Source: JACQZO01 sp964512325 (GTDB lineage Bacteria; Patescibacteriota; Gracilibacteria; RBG-16-42-10). Taken from it: a DNA stretch of 42,559 nt. The position numbers and the translations under genes were made by a program. The notes under the pieces were generated by a model, which saw only the letters and a program-made list of their open reading frames with translations, had not been told where the DNA came from and did no database searches. Positions 1-8,996 of the stretch are shown one piece after another. Numbering within the stretch: the stretch's first letter is position 1; each line of letters starts with the position of its first letter. Location of the stretch: positions 1 to 42,559 of the forward strand of contig CAZEGN010000009.1 in NCBI GenBank assembly GCA_964512325.1. Direction: 5' to 3'.

Positions 1-88
1 ACCTCACTCCTCACCAAGTTTTACTGGGTGGCGCGTTTAATCCTTGAATTCTCCCATATTCATCGTCTCTTTCAAATAAAAAGACGCC

Positions 89-1009
89 CTAAGCCCAAAT
101 ATACAACACAATGGGAATATACAATGAGGCAAAGAGCACTCCCAAGATAACAAGCGTAGAAGCCTTTTGTGGTTGTAGTTGAAAGGCGCTCGCCAAGGCG
201 ACGGTATTAGCAGCAAAGGGAACCAGGCTCAATAAAAACAATACCTGCTGCGTCTGCGCAGCAAAAATGTGAAAATAAAGACTATCGACGACAAGAATAG
301 CTGCCATCGCCAATGGCCATAGTACAAATTTAAAAGCAAAGCTTAGCATTATCGCTTTTGTATCCCAAATGGCTTTTTCTCTATGCCCAATCGCAATACC
401 AATCAGCATCGGTCCCAACAAAGTAAATGTTGCTTGAAAAGCCACAACCAAACTTTGATAAGTAGTACCTAAATCCTGTATACCAATCATGTTCAAAATT
501 ACCGCTAACAAGATCGCATAGAGAGAGGGCAATTGCAGCAACTTTTGCAATGCTTTGCGTGTAGTAAAGTCATTCTTTATCGCAATCCAAAAGCCAACCG
601 TGCTATCATAAACTACCCAGCCCAACATACAAAGAATTACCGTATTAAAAATGCTATTTCCCCACAGCACCAAAGCAACCGGCAAACCGAAAAAGCCTGA
701 ATTAGCAGAGCCAACCGCATAAGCTAAAATATTTTTCGTAGAATCACGCCATAGGCTCTTTGCTAGAACATAAAAGGCCAAACAAATAACGCAAGCTAGA
801 AAGAAAGTGACTATAGGCAAGGCTAGTGTTTCAGCACTGAGCGGGCTAGTCAGCACTGCATTAAAAACGACAACTGGTGTAATAACATACAGTAATAACT
901 TACCAATGCTTTCTCGACTGATTTGTAAATATCGGCCAGCAACATACCCAATCACAACGCTCAAATAAAAAGGCAAAAGCCGCAGTGTAAGCTGAAAGAA
1001 ATTATCCAT
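89..1009 (-). CDS. AEC-family (auxin efflux carrier type) permease
   Basis: A 306-residue, almost wholly hydrophobic protein with about ten membrane segments in two halves around a short polar loop near residues 145-155. The N-terminal pattern (LLPFYLSVVIGYVAGR, then an ITPVVVFNAVL segment) and the SANSGFFGLPVAL segment around residue 101 match the AEC family (PF03547), inner-membrane carriers of organic acids or related anions; the substrate cannot be read from sequence. The ATG follows a T-rich leader (TTAGTTCTCT) without a Shine-Dalgarno sequence. It is divergent from the SDR gene, so the 81 bases between 1010 and 1090 must hold both promoters. Confidence 0.85.
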   Translation of the reverse strand: MDNFFQLTLRLLPFYLSVVIGYVAGRYLQISRESIGKLLLYVITPVVVFNAVLTSPLSAETLALPIVTFFLACVICLAFYVLAKSLWRDSTKNILAYAVGSANSGFFGLPVALVLWGNSIFNTVILCMLGWVVYDSTVGFWIAIKNDFTTRKALQKLLQLPSLYAILLAVILNMIGIQDLGTTYQSLVVAFQATFTLLGPMLIGIAIGHREKAIWDTKAIMLSFAFKFVLWPLAMAAILVVDSLYFHIFAAQTQQVLFLLSLVPFAANTVALASAFQLQPQKASTLVILGVLFASLYIPIVLYIWA

Positions 1010-1090
1010 AGAGAACTAAAGACACTGGCAATATATCCATTTTCAGCAACTCATGATATAGTTGGCTGCTGTTTTATTACTCCAAAAATT

Positions 1091-1867
1091 ATGCAGGACC
1101 GTTCTCTAGAAGGCAAGGTCGCCTTAGTCACCGGTGCTAGCCAAGGCATAGGCGAAGCAATTGCACGCAGTCTAGTACGTGAGGGTGTACAAACAGCATT
1201 AGTAGCACGAGATGCAGACAGGCTCTCCGCGCTGGCAGCTGAGCTAGGCAATCAGACATTACCGCTTGCTGCAGATTTACGTTTTTATCCTCACTTGTCT
1301 CTGCAGATAGCTAACCGTGCAGCGGCTCACTTTGGCAGATTGGATATTATCGTACACGCTGCTGCGTTACTGCACCCGCGCGGCCATTTGATAGAGAGAG
1401 ACTTTGACAATGATGAAGCGATCACCAATGGTGTCATGCTCGAGCTGACACCTCAAATAATGTTTGCGCAGGCTTTGCACGAGCTCGCTAAAGCACAAGG
1501 TAGCACGGGGGACATAGTGAGCATTTCCAGCTTGGCCGCAGTTATGCCTTCACCAGGTCAAGCGGTGTATGCTGCCTTTAAAGCAGCAGGACTATCTATT
1601 ACTCGCTCCCTAGCTGCAGAAATGCGCAATGGTCAGCTCAGAGTATTTGGTGTTCTACCGGGCGTAACTCAGACTGACATGTCGGCACCAATTTTCTCCA
1701 ATCCACAACTAGCAGCAAAAATATTGACAACTATTCCATCTGGCAGATTTAATCAGCCTGCTGACGTGGCAGAAGCGGTTATCACCCTGCTCAAAACAGG
1801 CAAGAATGGCGACATCGTGCAAGTGAATGGGGGAGAAGTAGCACCCGTTGCATTTCCTAGGATATAA
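1091..1867 (+). CDS. SDR-family NAD(P)-dependent oxidoreductase
   Basis: A 258-residue classical short-chain dehydrogenase/reductase. The Rossmann nucleotide-binding motif TGASQGIG is at residues 14-21, the NNAG-equivalent reads HAAA near residue 89, and the catalytic Ser-Tyr-Lys set is Ser147 (SISS), Tyr160 and Lys164 (YAAFK). The PGVTQTDM segment near residue 190 is the usual loop after beta-6. Length is typical. An NADP preference and FabG-like role are possible, but nothing nearby fixes the substrate. The start lies in AAAAATTATG with no Shine-Dalgarno sequence. Confidence 0.9.
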   Translation: MQDRSLEGKVALVTGASQGIGEAIARSLVREGVQTALVARDADRLSALAAELGNQTLPLAADLRFYPHLSLQIANRAAAHFGRLDIIVHAAALLHPRGHLIERDFDNDEAITNGVMLELTPQIMFAQALHELAKAQGSTGDIVSISSLAAVMPSPGQAVYAAFKAAGLSITRSLAAEMRNGQLRVFGVLPGVTQTDMSAPIFSNPQLAAKILTTIPSGRFNQPADVAEAVITLLKTGKNGDIVQVNGGEVAPVAFPRI

Positions 1868-1926
1868 AGAAAGAAAACTTTCCTAGATCAGGTTTAATGC
1901 TAAACTCAAAGCAGTAAACAGATTTT

Positions 1927-2532
1927 ATGAAAGAGTTTTCTGCGGAGTCGATTCAAGCCATGGTGCATTTCTTATTTGAAATGGGAATTTTAGCTAAAAC
2001 ACCACGCAGTGGACTTTGGTATCTTGGTAGTGGCAAACAAAGCGTAGCTGAACATATCAATCGTGTAGCTTATATCGGCCTCACTCTTGCTAAAATGGAA
2101 GGTGATGTAGATGTTGCTAAGGTAATGCAAATGTGTTTACTACATGACATCTCTGAAGCACGGACTGCGGATTTAAACTACACCCATCAAAAATACGTAA
2201 AGGTAGATGAAGAGAAAGCATTGAAAGACCTCACTGACACCTTGCCTTTCGGCGACTATATCCAAGATATGCTAGGCGAATATCGGGAACGAAAAAGCAA
2301 AGAATCAATTCTGGCAAAAGATGCTGACAATCTTGAGCTTTTATTAACGTTAAAAGAACAACTAGACTGGGGAAATTTACGGGCAGGTGAAAGACATTGG
2401 CTCTACACCACTTCAGTTAGAGTGAAATCGGAGTCAGCTAAGAAGTTGGCCGAAAAGATTATAGAAACACATGCTGATAATTGGTATGTCAGCAAAATTA
2501 AAGAGGAATGGTTTATTAATCGAACTGAGTAG
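1927..2532 (+). CDS. HD-domain phosphohydrolase (YfbR-like 5'-nucleotidase type)
   Basis: A 201-residue HD-superfamily protein of the HD_3/YfbR kind. Metal-binding residues are visible: His43 in SVAEHINRV, the His73-Asp74 pair in LLHDISEA, and a downstream Asp in AKDADNLELL (132-134). Relatives hydrolyse deoxynucleoside 5'-monophosphates, so a nucleotide-pool role is likely but the substrate is inferred. It lies 59 bases after the SDR gene on the same strand and may be co-transcribed. The start context is GATTTTATG. Confidence 0.85.
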   Translation: MKEFSAESIQAMVHFLFEMGILAKTPRSGLWYLGSGKQSVAEHINRVAYIGLTLAKMEGDVDVAKVMQMCLLHDISEARTADLNYTHQKYVKVDEEKALKDLTDTLPFGDYIQDMLGEYRERKSKESILAKDADNLELLLTLKEQLDWGNLRAGERHWLYTTSVRVKSESAKKLAEKIIETHADNWYVSKIKEEWFINRTE

Positions 2533-2575
2533 GAAACGTTAGCCACGTAGGGATACTGAATTGCATTGTCAGAAA

Positions 2576-2604
2576 CTCACGCACGTGTTATAGTTTGAGG
2601 CTTA
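2576..2604 (+). promoter_or_regulatory. Promoter of the TrmB-like gene (TTGTCA-17-TATAGT)
   Basis: A -35 TTGTCA and -10 TATAGT are separated by 17 bases. Both hexamers are identical to those of the tRNA-Val promoter in this window. A start about 7 bases after the -10 would leave only about 4 bases before the ATG at 2615, so the mRNA would be nearly leaderless. Confidence 0.65.
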
Positions 2605-2614
2605 CTTATGAGCC

Positions 2615-3382
2615 ATGCATATTCGTGCTCACATTCTCAAGTTATTAGAAAAACTAGGGTTAGAGGAAAAGGCTGCACTTTTCTACCTCTACGTGCATCA
2701 GCATCCTGACTGTACCGTGGCGGATGTACAGGCTCATTATCAATGGTCACGAGCGAGCACATATAGGCTATTTGAGGCACTCAAAGAAAATGGTTTTATT
2801 CTTCACTCTTCACAAAACTGGCGCCAAAAGTTACGAACTTGCAAATTACAATTCTTAGCTAAGAACGCAGGCAAACAATCCTTGCAGTTAAGAAAAGCCC
2901 AGTTAGAGTTACGCAAGTTAGCGCATTTATTTGCATTGTCACCTCAATGGAACTCAGCACCACCGGTGGAGATCTTTACCGATCAAACTGAAATCACTGA
3001 ACACTGTTACCGCCTGCTCCAAGCCGATTGGTCCCATATTAACTGCTTTGGCTCAGGAGAAAAAGCGTATGACATTCCTGGAGAATCTGCTATGCAGTAC
3101 TTTGTCACACAAAGAGCACGTAAGGGCAAGACAATTAAAGCCATCTTTACTGAAATGGGACAAAGGACAGGTGAGCTACTCAGAAACAATCAAAGAGAAT
3201 TGCGAGATGGCAAATTATATTTGCACCCAGCATACCAAGACGCCATGGCATACATATACCCTAAACAAGTTACAGTTTGGCAAAACGATCCCCAACTCGG
3301 CCATCGGCTACTGGTAATTCACGATCCGTATTTAATTCATCACTATCAAAGAACATTTGATCAGTTGTGGAGTATAAGCTAG
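2615..3382 (+). CDS. TrmB-like winged-helix transcriptional regulator
   Basis: A 255-residue protein. Residues 8-60 look like a winged helix-turn-helix: an LGLEEKAALFYLYVHQHP segment, a DVQAHYQWSRASTYRLFEAL recognition region and a wing. Residues 65-110 form a charged helical linker, and 115-255 a mixed alpha/beta effector domain. This is the architecture of TrmB-type sugar-sensing regulators and of many archaeal/CPR homologues. No ligand can be assigned. The radical SAM gene follows 131 bases downstream and is a possible target. Confidence 0.7.
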   Translation: MHIRAHILKLLEKLGLEEKAALFYLYVHQHPDCTVADVQAHYQWSRASTYRLFEALKENGFILHSSQNWRQKLRTCKLQFLAKNAGKQSLQLRKAQLELRKLAHLFALSPQWNSAPPVEIFTDQTEITEHCYRLLQADWSHINCFGSGEKAYDIPGESAMQYFVTQRARKGKTIKAIFTEMGQRTGELLRNNQRELRDGKLYLHPAYQDAMAYIYPKQVTVWQNDPQLGHRLLVIHDPYLIHHYQRTFDQLWSIS

Positions 3383-3513
3383 CACATTTCTCAAAATCAT
3401 GAGACAAGCTTAAAAGCTTTGTGGCTTTGTAATCAGTACAGCAGATTTTTTAGTGACTAGATTTAGTTTGGCCACAGGTTTGTAGAAAAATTGAGCGATA
3501 CTAGCTTTTCTTT

Positions 3514-4905
3514 ATGCGCTCAATGCTCTTGTATAATCCTCGACATAATGCCGTACCAGCAGAAGGCGAGGGACAGATTTACTTTCCCTCCTCACTGGCC
3601 GTAGTAGGCGCAAGAGTTCTACAAGCTGGCGGAAATGTAACCTTTCAGGATGCGAATCTCAACACAGCCGAAATCGCTCATGATGTGGTTGGCATACATG
3701 TACTCGGCGCTCCCTACATTCCTGAAGCAATACGACTCAAAGAGCGCATACTACAGACTGCAAGCAAGTCAGTACGCATTCTTCTAGGTGGCCAAGTCAT
3801 ATCTGGTCTAACACGCACGCAATTTCAACACTTGTTTGGACCCGCATGTGATAATGGCAACTCCGACACAATATTAAAAGCAGCTGCCGGATTACAGCTA
3901 CACCATTTACCCGATCCCGAAAAGACTTCACTCATTCCTTTTTATGAAAAGCTATCAGATGAGGAATTCACCAAGTATTTCACTCAGGAATGGTGCCTTT
4001 ATTTATCACAAGGCTGTAAATATGCTTGTACCTTCTGTGCTGCCCATAGAACAAAGCAAGATCCTATCTCTGACCAAGTAGTTACGGTACGTGAACAGTA
4101 TCGCGGCATGGCTGTAGTCGAGCGCGATTTAAACTATTTAGCAGCGCGCGCGGAAAGACTAAAAGTAAAACACTTTCAGGTTTACTTATCCAACCTCGAT
4201 CTCTTTCAAACTCCCACAAAACTCAAGGAGTTTGCTCAAGTGCTCTGCGCTGTTCGTCAGACGCATCCTCATACAGAATGGCATCTGCGTGGCCTATCTA
4301 CCGCGCATGAATTTATGCGCACCTGGAAACATGATCGCGAAACCATTGAGCTGATGATTAAGGCCGGACTTTGGTCTATCGGCTTTGGGGTAGATGGTAC
4401 ATCTAAAGCAGTATGGCGCAGTGTTAAGAAATCGCAAAATCAGCTCCCCGAATGCATTGAAGCTATGCGCATTACTAAAGAAGAGTTAGGTATTTGTCCA
4501 GAAATGTTTATGGTCATTGGACATGACACAGACACTCCCGAGTCATTGCAAAATGACTTGGAGTTTACGCTAGACATGAAAGATCGCTTCGGCGCTGCCC
4601 CAAGGCCATACGTAGCGAAAAACATTATCCCCGGTAACAGCGGCTGGACTGATAGCTCCAATGCTCATATCGTAGACCAGTTATTACAAACCCCAACTGA
4701 GTTTACAAACCTAGATTACGCCTGCCTACCCAGCCCGCTTACTCACCCAGATGAAAGCCAGAGACGGTTAATCAGTGATACCTTTATCAAGCTGACCCAT
4801 ATCGCTGGCAATACCACCAATGTGGTCTATCCAGTTACCGCGAGTCAGGATGAACGCACTAATCGTCTTCATCGTCGCCTCAATGCTGGCAAATGGGACA
4901 GATGA
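3514..4905 (+). CDS. B12-binding-type radical SAM protein
   Basis: A 463-residue protein. Residues 1-125 resemble a cobalamin-binding Rossmann-like domain (VVGIHVLGAPYIPEAI, then a LLGGQVISG strand-turn). The radical SAM core starts at 160 with the iron-sulfur CxxxCxxC motif at Cys168, Cys172 and Cys175 (QGCKYACTFCAAHR). A GLWSIGFGVDG strand sits in the barrel and a GHDTDTPESL segment follows. The classical DxHxxG cobalamin motif is not evident, so B12 binding is uncertain. Relatives include methyltransferases, methylthiotransferases and ring-forming enzymes; the reaction is unknown. The start is in TTCTTTATG. Confidence 0.8.
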   Translation: MRSMLLYNPRHNAVPAEGEGQIYFPSSLAVVGARVLQAGGNVTFQDANLNTAEIAHDVVGIHVLGAPYIPEAIRLKERILQTASKSVRILLGGQVISGLTRTQFQHLFGPACDNGNSDTILKAAAGLQLHHLPDPEKTSLIPFYEKLSDEEFTKYFTQEWCLYLSQGCKYACTFCAAHRTKQDPISDQVVTVREQYRGMAVVERDLNYLAARAERLKVKHFQVYLSNLDLFQTPTKLKEFAQVLCAVRQTHPHTEWHLRGLSTAHEFMRTWKHDRETIELMIKAGLWSIGFGVDGTSKAVWRSVKKSQNQLPECIEAMRITKEELGICPEMFMVIGHDTDTPESLQNDLEFTLDMKDRFGAAPRPYVAKNIIPGNSGWTDSSNAHIVDQLLQTPTEFTNLDYACLPSPLTHPDESQRRLISDTFIKLTHIAGNTTNVVYPVTASQDERTNRLHRRLNAGKWDR

Positions 4906-5021
4906 AAAGGTATTGCTTTATCTATTCGCACACTGAACTGAGCAGATAGACAAGAGTGTACAGATATTATACATTGCTAGCTCAGCCAATTTGTAATTTT
5001 AGAGATTTTTCAGCAGTTTTT

Positions 5022-6170
5022 ATGAAACTACCAGAAATATTAACACCCACTGGCAGAAAAGTACTAGATCATGCCAGAGCAGAAATTGCTCGGCTAGGGA
5101 GAAAGGCTGCGCAAAATAAGAAAGGCCTTACCGCTAAGGACAAAAAAGATTTACAAAACCATCAAGCACTATTACAAAAAAACCAAAGGTTTAAAACAGC
5201 AGCGGCGCTAGCAGGAATACTAGGTTTAGGCTCCATTGCCCTTGCTGTAAACGCCAATAGTGACACCCCAGCCCCCCAAGCTTCGAGAGCAGAGACAACC
5301 GCTACGCCAACTACTATTCCGCCAGAACATGCCGATAACGCAGTCGAGCATGAAGCAGCCATTGATGCCTTAATTGGCCGCATTGAAACTGCTATGCCAA
5401 GATTCCGCCAAAGAATTGAGACGCACTTACGTCGCATGAGTGGTTTTCCGGCGCCTTATATACGCTCAGAAGTATTTTGGGCACCATTTGAGATAGTCGA
5501 AATTAATAAGGGTAATCCCAACAGAAACTATGAAAGATTTCAGCGAGTAGCAAGAAACACTGGAAACACTCATATAGGAAACCCAAACTTTTTCTTGTAT
5601 GACCACTTTTTAGCAGAAGGCAGCATATCAGGACAAAGCGTGGCCGGAATGGCAGCCGCTTATATCCCTGCTGAAAAAGCATTGAAAATGGCACCAGACT
5701 TTAACCCCGACTCCCTGGTTGAGCTGCTTATTCTTTACCATGAGTTACGACATACAGTTGATGATTCAAATGTGAGAGCTCGTATTCGTACTGCAGAAGA
5801 GTTTCGTGCTTACATGGCTTTTGTAACAGGCAATACAAATGAGAGAGCGCGAATGACAATTGAAAGTGAAGCTGGAGCTTACTCCTACGAAATCGAGGTA
5901 CTCAATATTCTTTTAGATGATCAATTAAGACAAAGAAATGGAAACATGGGAATTGAGGAAGTCTGCAGAATGTTACATTTAACAAGTGAAAGCGATAAAA
6001 ACTTTATTGGATTAATGTTGGACATGGCAAGAGCCTATTATCCTCATGGCAGTAGTGATGGGAGGTATAATAACGCATTTCCTGCTTTCATTGCAGCTCA
6101 ATATCGCGCTAGAGGCTACGATATATACTCTAGGCGACCTGGCGGTGCGATTGTTCCATTCAATAGATAA
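5022..6170 (+). CDS. Membrane-anchored putative zinc metallopeptidase (HELRH)
   Basis: I chose the ATG at 5022 (TTTTTATG) over an in-frame ATG 66 bases upstream, because it gives a sensible basic N-terminus and matches local start context. The 382-residue product has a Lys/Arg-rich cytoplasmic part (1-58), one membrane helix (about 60-77), a Pro/Thr/Ala linker (80-100) and a large outer domain. That domain contains HELRH at 240-244, an HExxH zinc motif, and an ESEAGAY segment at 281-287 whose Glu could be the third ligand, as in gluzincins. I do not recognise the family. The activity is inferred from the motif alone. Confidence 0.65.
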   Translation: MKLPEILTPTGRKVLDHARAEIARLGRKAAQNKKGLTAKDKKDLQNHQALLQKNQRFKTAAALAGILGLGSIALAVNANSDTPAPQASRAETTATPTTIPPEHADNAVEHEAAIDALIGRIETAMPRFRQRIETHLRRMSGFPAPYIRSEVFWAPFEIVEINKGNPNRNYERFQRVARNTGNTHIGNPNFFLYDHFLAEGSISGQSVAGMAAAYIPAEKALKMAPDFNPDSLVELLILYHELRHTVDDSNVRARIRTAEEFRAYMAFVTGNTNERARMTIESEAGAYSYEIEVLNILLDDQLRQRNGNMGIEEVCRMLHLTSESDKNFIGLMLDMARAYYPHGSSDGRYNNAFPAFIAAQYRARGYDIYSRRPGGAIVPFNR

Positions 6171-6304
6171 GTTCTATGGCGCAGAGACCTGAACGATTTC
6201 GGAACTTTTGGTAACTCTTCGCCTAAGTATTACTTAACACTCCATTTACAAGTATCTTACGATCTCATACGATTCTGCCCTAAAGATTCTAATAAGAATA
6301 CCTT

Positions 6305-6817
6305 ATGATCATCTTAATCAACGGAGCCTTTGGCTCAGGAAAGACAACTACAGCCCAAGCGCTTGTTGCTCAGGTCCCACATTCAATGATCTTTGATCCT
6401 GAGGAAGTAGGATTTTTCTTGCGTAACATACTAAAAGAGATTGATCCTCAACCAGATGATTTTCAACACTATGCTCTTTGGCGGACCCTAGTTATCGATA
6501 CCGCAAAACTATTGCAGCAACAATACAAGCGTCACTTAATTATGCCTATGACTATTTGGAGAGAAGAGTACTTTAAAGAAATTACAGACGGGTTAAAAAG
6601 CTTAACCTCAGAGTTCTATCACTTTTGCCTTGTTGCCCCTGAAAAAACAATTCGCGAGCGGTTATTAGCTAGAGGTGAACAGCCAGGCTCATGGGCTGAA
6701 CAACAAGCACGACATTGTGTTGAGGCATTCAACTCACCTGCATTCGAGACACGTATCGACACAACAAACAAAACTGCTAAAGAAGTGACGGCTCAAATTA
6801 TTGGGCAATTAAGCTAA
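6305..6817 (+). CDS. TmrB-like P-loop ATP-binding protein
   Basis: A 170-residue P-loop protein. The Walker A motif GAFGSGKT is at residues 7-14. The segments IFDPEEVGFFLR, DDFQHYALWR, MPMTIWREEYF and SWAEQQARHCVEAFNSPAFE follow the order and spacing of Bacillus TmrB, the ATP-binding tunicamycin-resistance protein, as I recall it. Relatives are small kinase-like proteins, often annotated only as AAA family. Whether it confers resistance or phosphorylates a small molecule is unknown. It starts the AT-rich stretch leading to the dCTP-deaminase-like gene, 55 bases downstream. Confidence 0.75.
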   Translation: MIILINGAFGSGKTTTAQALVAQVPHSMIFDPEEVGFFLRNILKEIDPQPDDFQHYALWRTLVIDTAKLLQQQYKRHLIMPMTIWREEYFKEITDGLKSLTSEFYHFCLVAPEKTIRERLLARGEQPGSWAEQQARHCVEAFNSPAFETRIDTTNKTAKEVTAQIIGQLS

Positions 6818-6872
6818 AAACCATTTGGCACTAAATCATACTTGCTGTACGTTGTGATAAATAACTTGCTGT

Positions 6873-7430
6873 ATGTATTTATCGCATGTCTCCATTGCAA
6901 AGGCACTTGATGAAAAACGGTTAATTATTGGTCCTGACTTTGATAGAAAAAATATCCGACCGGTAGGCATTCGTATTCACTTGGCAAAAGAGATTCTCAT
7001 TCCTGAGCCGGGTCAAACTGTCTCTATTAGCGAGCCTTCAGAGATCAAATATAAAGAAGTTGATTTGGAGAAAGAGGAATTCTACTTAGAGCCAGACCAG
7101 TTCATTCTTGGTGCTACCTACGAGTCTATTGAGACTGATGGCAGTATTCTGCCGCTTTTGGATGGAAGAAGCACAGTGGCTCGCTTAGGAATTACAACAC
7201 ATATCACAGCATCAGTGTGTGATGGCGCATTAGGAGCGCCAAATGTTGTCGTACTTGAGATTAAGAATGTTGGCAATTTTAGAATCAGGTTAAAGTGGAA
7301 AGCCCCTATCGCAATGATGTGCTTTACTGAACTGACCGAGCCAGTAGTGCAACAGCAGCAAACGCAATATGCAGGACAAGCAAAAGTTGTGCCTCCTAAT
7401 TTGCAATATAAAACCGGAAAAGAATTATAG
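6873..7430 (+). CDS. dcd: dCTP deaminase / dUTPase-fold protein
   Basis: A 185-residue dUTPase-fold protein closest to dCTP deaminase. The core GRSTVARLGITTHITA (98-113) corresponds to GRSSLARLG..HVTA, and VVVLEIKNVG (126-135) carries the equivalent of the catalytic Glu (Glu129). The C-terminal QYAGQ resembles the nucleotide-clamping tail. Two canonical signatures are altered: the early SVDLRLG reads VGIRIHLA, and the DPGWxG loop reads CDGALGAP. So the specificity (dCTP, dUTP or neither) is uncertain. The next gene starts 7 bases after its stop, which suggests an operon with the membrane protein and Mrr-like nuclease. Confidence 0.75.
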   Translation: MYLSHVSIAKALDEKRLIIGPDFDRKNIRPVGIRIHLAKEILIPEPGQTVSISEPSEIKYKEVDLEKEEFYLEPDQFILGATYESIETDGSILPLLDGRSTVARLGITTHITASVCDGALGAPNVVVLEIKNVGNFRIRLKWKAPIAMMCFTELTEPVVQQQQTQYAGQAKVVPPNLQYKTGKEL

Positions 7431-7437
7431 ATCTGTT

Positions 7438-8073
7438 ATGCTGAACTCAGAAAATCAATCTAATAATGAATTCCAGAAAGCAATTAAACTATCTAACAAA
7501 TTACGCTCATATAAGCTTGATTTACTAGATGAATCATTAAAAAAGCGTGAAAGCTATATTCACTTTATTGAATTCCTTATTACCAGTAGTGTTACTATAG
7601 GAGGTGCACTAGCAGCTTTATTAGACTTTACAAAAGTATACTTACCACTATTCATTTTCGGTGAATTGCTAATTCTTGTTGGTGTCACACTTGGAATATT
7701 GTTAAGAAACAAAATATTAAACTTGGATATAAGTGGTATAGATAAACATATTAGATTATCTACAGATTTACGCATTGCCCTTAATGAGGCAATTAGAAAA
7801 AGTACAGATAATATACAAAAACACCAAACGCCTACTACTGATGACGCGAACGCTTTAAATGATGCCGTAAATGCATGTAATAATTTCATGAACGGCGCAC
7901 ACACCAAAAACATGCATATTATTAACACCACACACATATCTTGGCTGCTAATTACAGGTTTGATAGTTATATTCTTATCATTTCTCTTTAGTTCATTTAC
8001 TAGCCCATTGCAAAGTGATAAGGCATCGTTTCAATTTTCTGGATCAGGCAGCTTTATAATAAACATAAACTAA
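7438..8073 (+). CDS. Hypothetical three-TM membrane protein
   Basis: The ATG at 7438, preceded by TAGATCTGTT, is preferred to an upstream in-frame ATG inside dcd. The 211-residue product has a charged N-terminal helix (10-40), two membrane helices separated by a short loop (42-63, 68-89), a polar Asn/Asp/Thr-rich domain (95-160), a third helix (167-187) and a short Ser/Gly tail. I do not recognise a family. It is AT-rich and Asn/Ile-rich, unlike the housekeeping genes here. It sits between dcd and the Mrr-like nuclease with gaps of 7 and 8 bases, so the three are probably one transcript. Confidence 0.7.
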   Translation: MLNSENQSNNEFQKAIKLSNKLRSYKLDLLDESLKKRESYIHFIEFLITSSVTIGGALAALLDFTKVYLPLFIFGELLILVGVTLGILLRNKILNLDISGIDKHIRLSTDLRIALNEAIRKSTDNIQKHQTPTTDDANALNDAVNACNNFMNGAHTKNMHIINTTHISWLLITGLIVIFLSFLFSSFTSPLQSDKASFQFSGSGSFIININ

Positions 8074-8081
8074 TAGATCTT

Positions 8082-8996
8082 ATGAAGAAAAATCTTCATC
8101 TTAAAAAGGGTAACTTACTTGAAAGAGCAGTTGAGGCAATCTATACGCAAATTATAAAAACCAACCACTCACTAAAACACGCTCAACTTACAATAAAGTC
8201 TAAAAAGATTATTAAAGTTAATGGCGCAAAAAAAGAAATTGATCTTCACATAATAGTTGATCCTGGAGATACACTTGATTTTGTTGTAATTTTCGAGTGT
8301 AAAAATTGGAAAGAAAAAGTAAATGCAAACGAGATTGCCCTCTTTGCTAAGAAGATAGAGCACACACAGGCAAGTAAAGGCTTTTTCATTGCAAAAGATT
8401 ATACTAAGGACGCACTAGCTGAAGCAAATTCTTATCCAAGAATGCTTCTACTAACAGCTGAGGACACTGATATTGACCTTTCACTTTTTCCAAGTATTCA
8501 TGGTGTCATTCACAACAATTCAAAAAGAAAAATTAAAATCATACTTAAAGAGCGCTTAGATGAAACTAATACTGACACTTCCACTACTGCCTTGCAAGAA
8601 ATTAAACCTGAAACTGAAACTCTTTTATTAAACAACCATCAAACTAATTTCAACGACTTTTTAGAGAAAACATTACTTAAAGCAGAGAAAGAAAAAATAG
8701 ATACAGAGCCAACAGCTAATTTTGAGGAAGGAATATATTCATATCATTTAACCCAAAACTTATCCTTCTTACCTAACGAATGTCTATATCAAAATCATGA
8801 TATTGAAACTATTGAAATTGAGTGGACATTCGAGATTGAAATACGTAAACCTAAGATAATTGCCCAGTTCGATATTAAGAGTAAAGGAATTTATTTAAAA
8901 CAGGAGATAGTTTCAGCTACAGGTCAAATTATTGAAATGGAACTTGTCGCACACAGGAGCGATCAAGCTACAGAAAGGCCTAAGTCATCCATATGA
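8082..8996 (+). CDS. Mrr-like PD-(D/E)xK endonuclease with unknown C-terminal domain
   Basis: A 304-residue protein. Residues 1-130 form a restriction-endonuclease-like domain: a helix with LERAVEAIY (13-21), Asp54 in KEIDLHII, then the ECK motif Glu72-Cys73-Lys74 in FECKNWKEKV, and a downstream strand KGFFIAKDYT. This is the Mrr_cat/PD-(D/E)xK pattern of enzymes that cut foreign or modified DNA. Residues 130-304 are an unassigned domain with a beta-rich, acidic end (IEIEWTFEIEIRKP). The start context TAGATCTTATG echoes that of the gene 8 bases upstream. Very AT-rich, suggesting acquisition. A restriction or defence role is inferred. Confidence 0.7.
   Translation: MKKNLHLKKGNLLERAVEAIYTQIIKTNHSLKHAQLTIKSKKIIKVNGAKKEIDLHIIVDPGDTLDFVVIFECKNWKEKVNANEIALFAKKIEHTQASKGFFIAKDYTKDALAEANSYPRMLLLTAEDTDIDLSLFPSIHGVIHNNSKRKIKIILKERLDETNTDTSTTALQEIKPETETLLLNNHQTNFNDFLEKTLLKAEKEKIDTEPTANFEEGIYSYHLTQNLSFLPNECLYQNHDIETIEIEWTFEIEIRKPKIIAQFDIKSKGIYLKQEIVSATGQIIEMELVAHRSDQATERPKSSI

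Noticed and set aside
1..147. Open plus-strand frame running in from the left edge
   Set aside because: No recognisable protein, and it overlaps the well-supported AEC permease on the other strand; probably a shadow.
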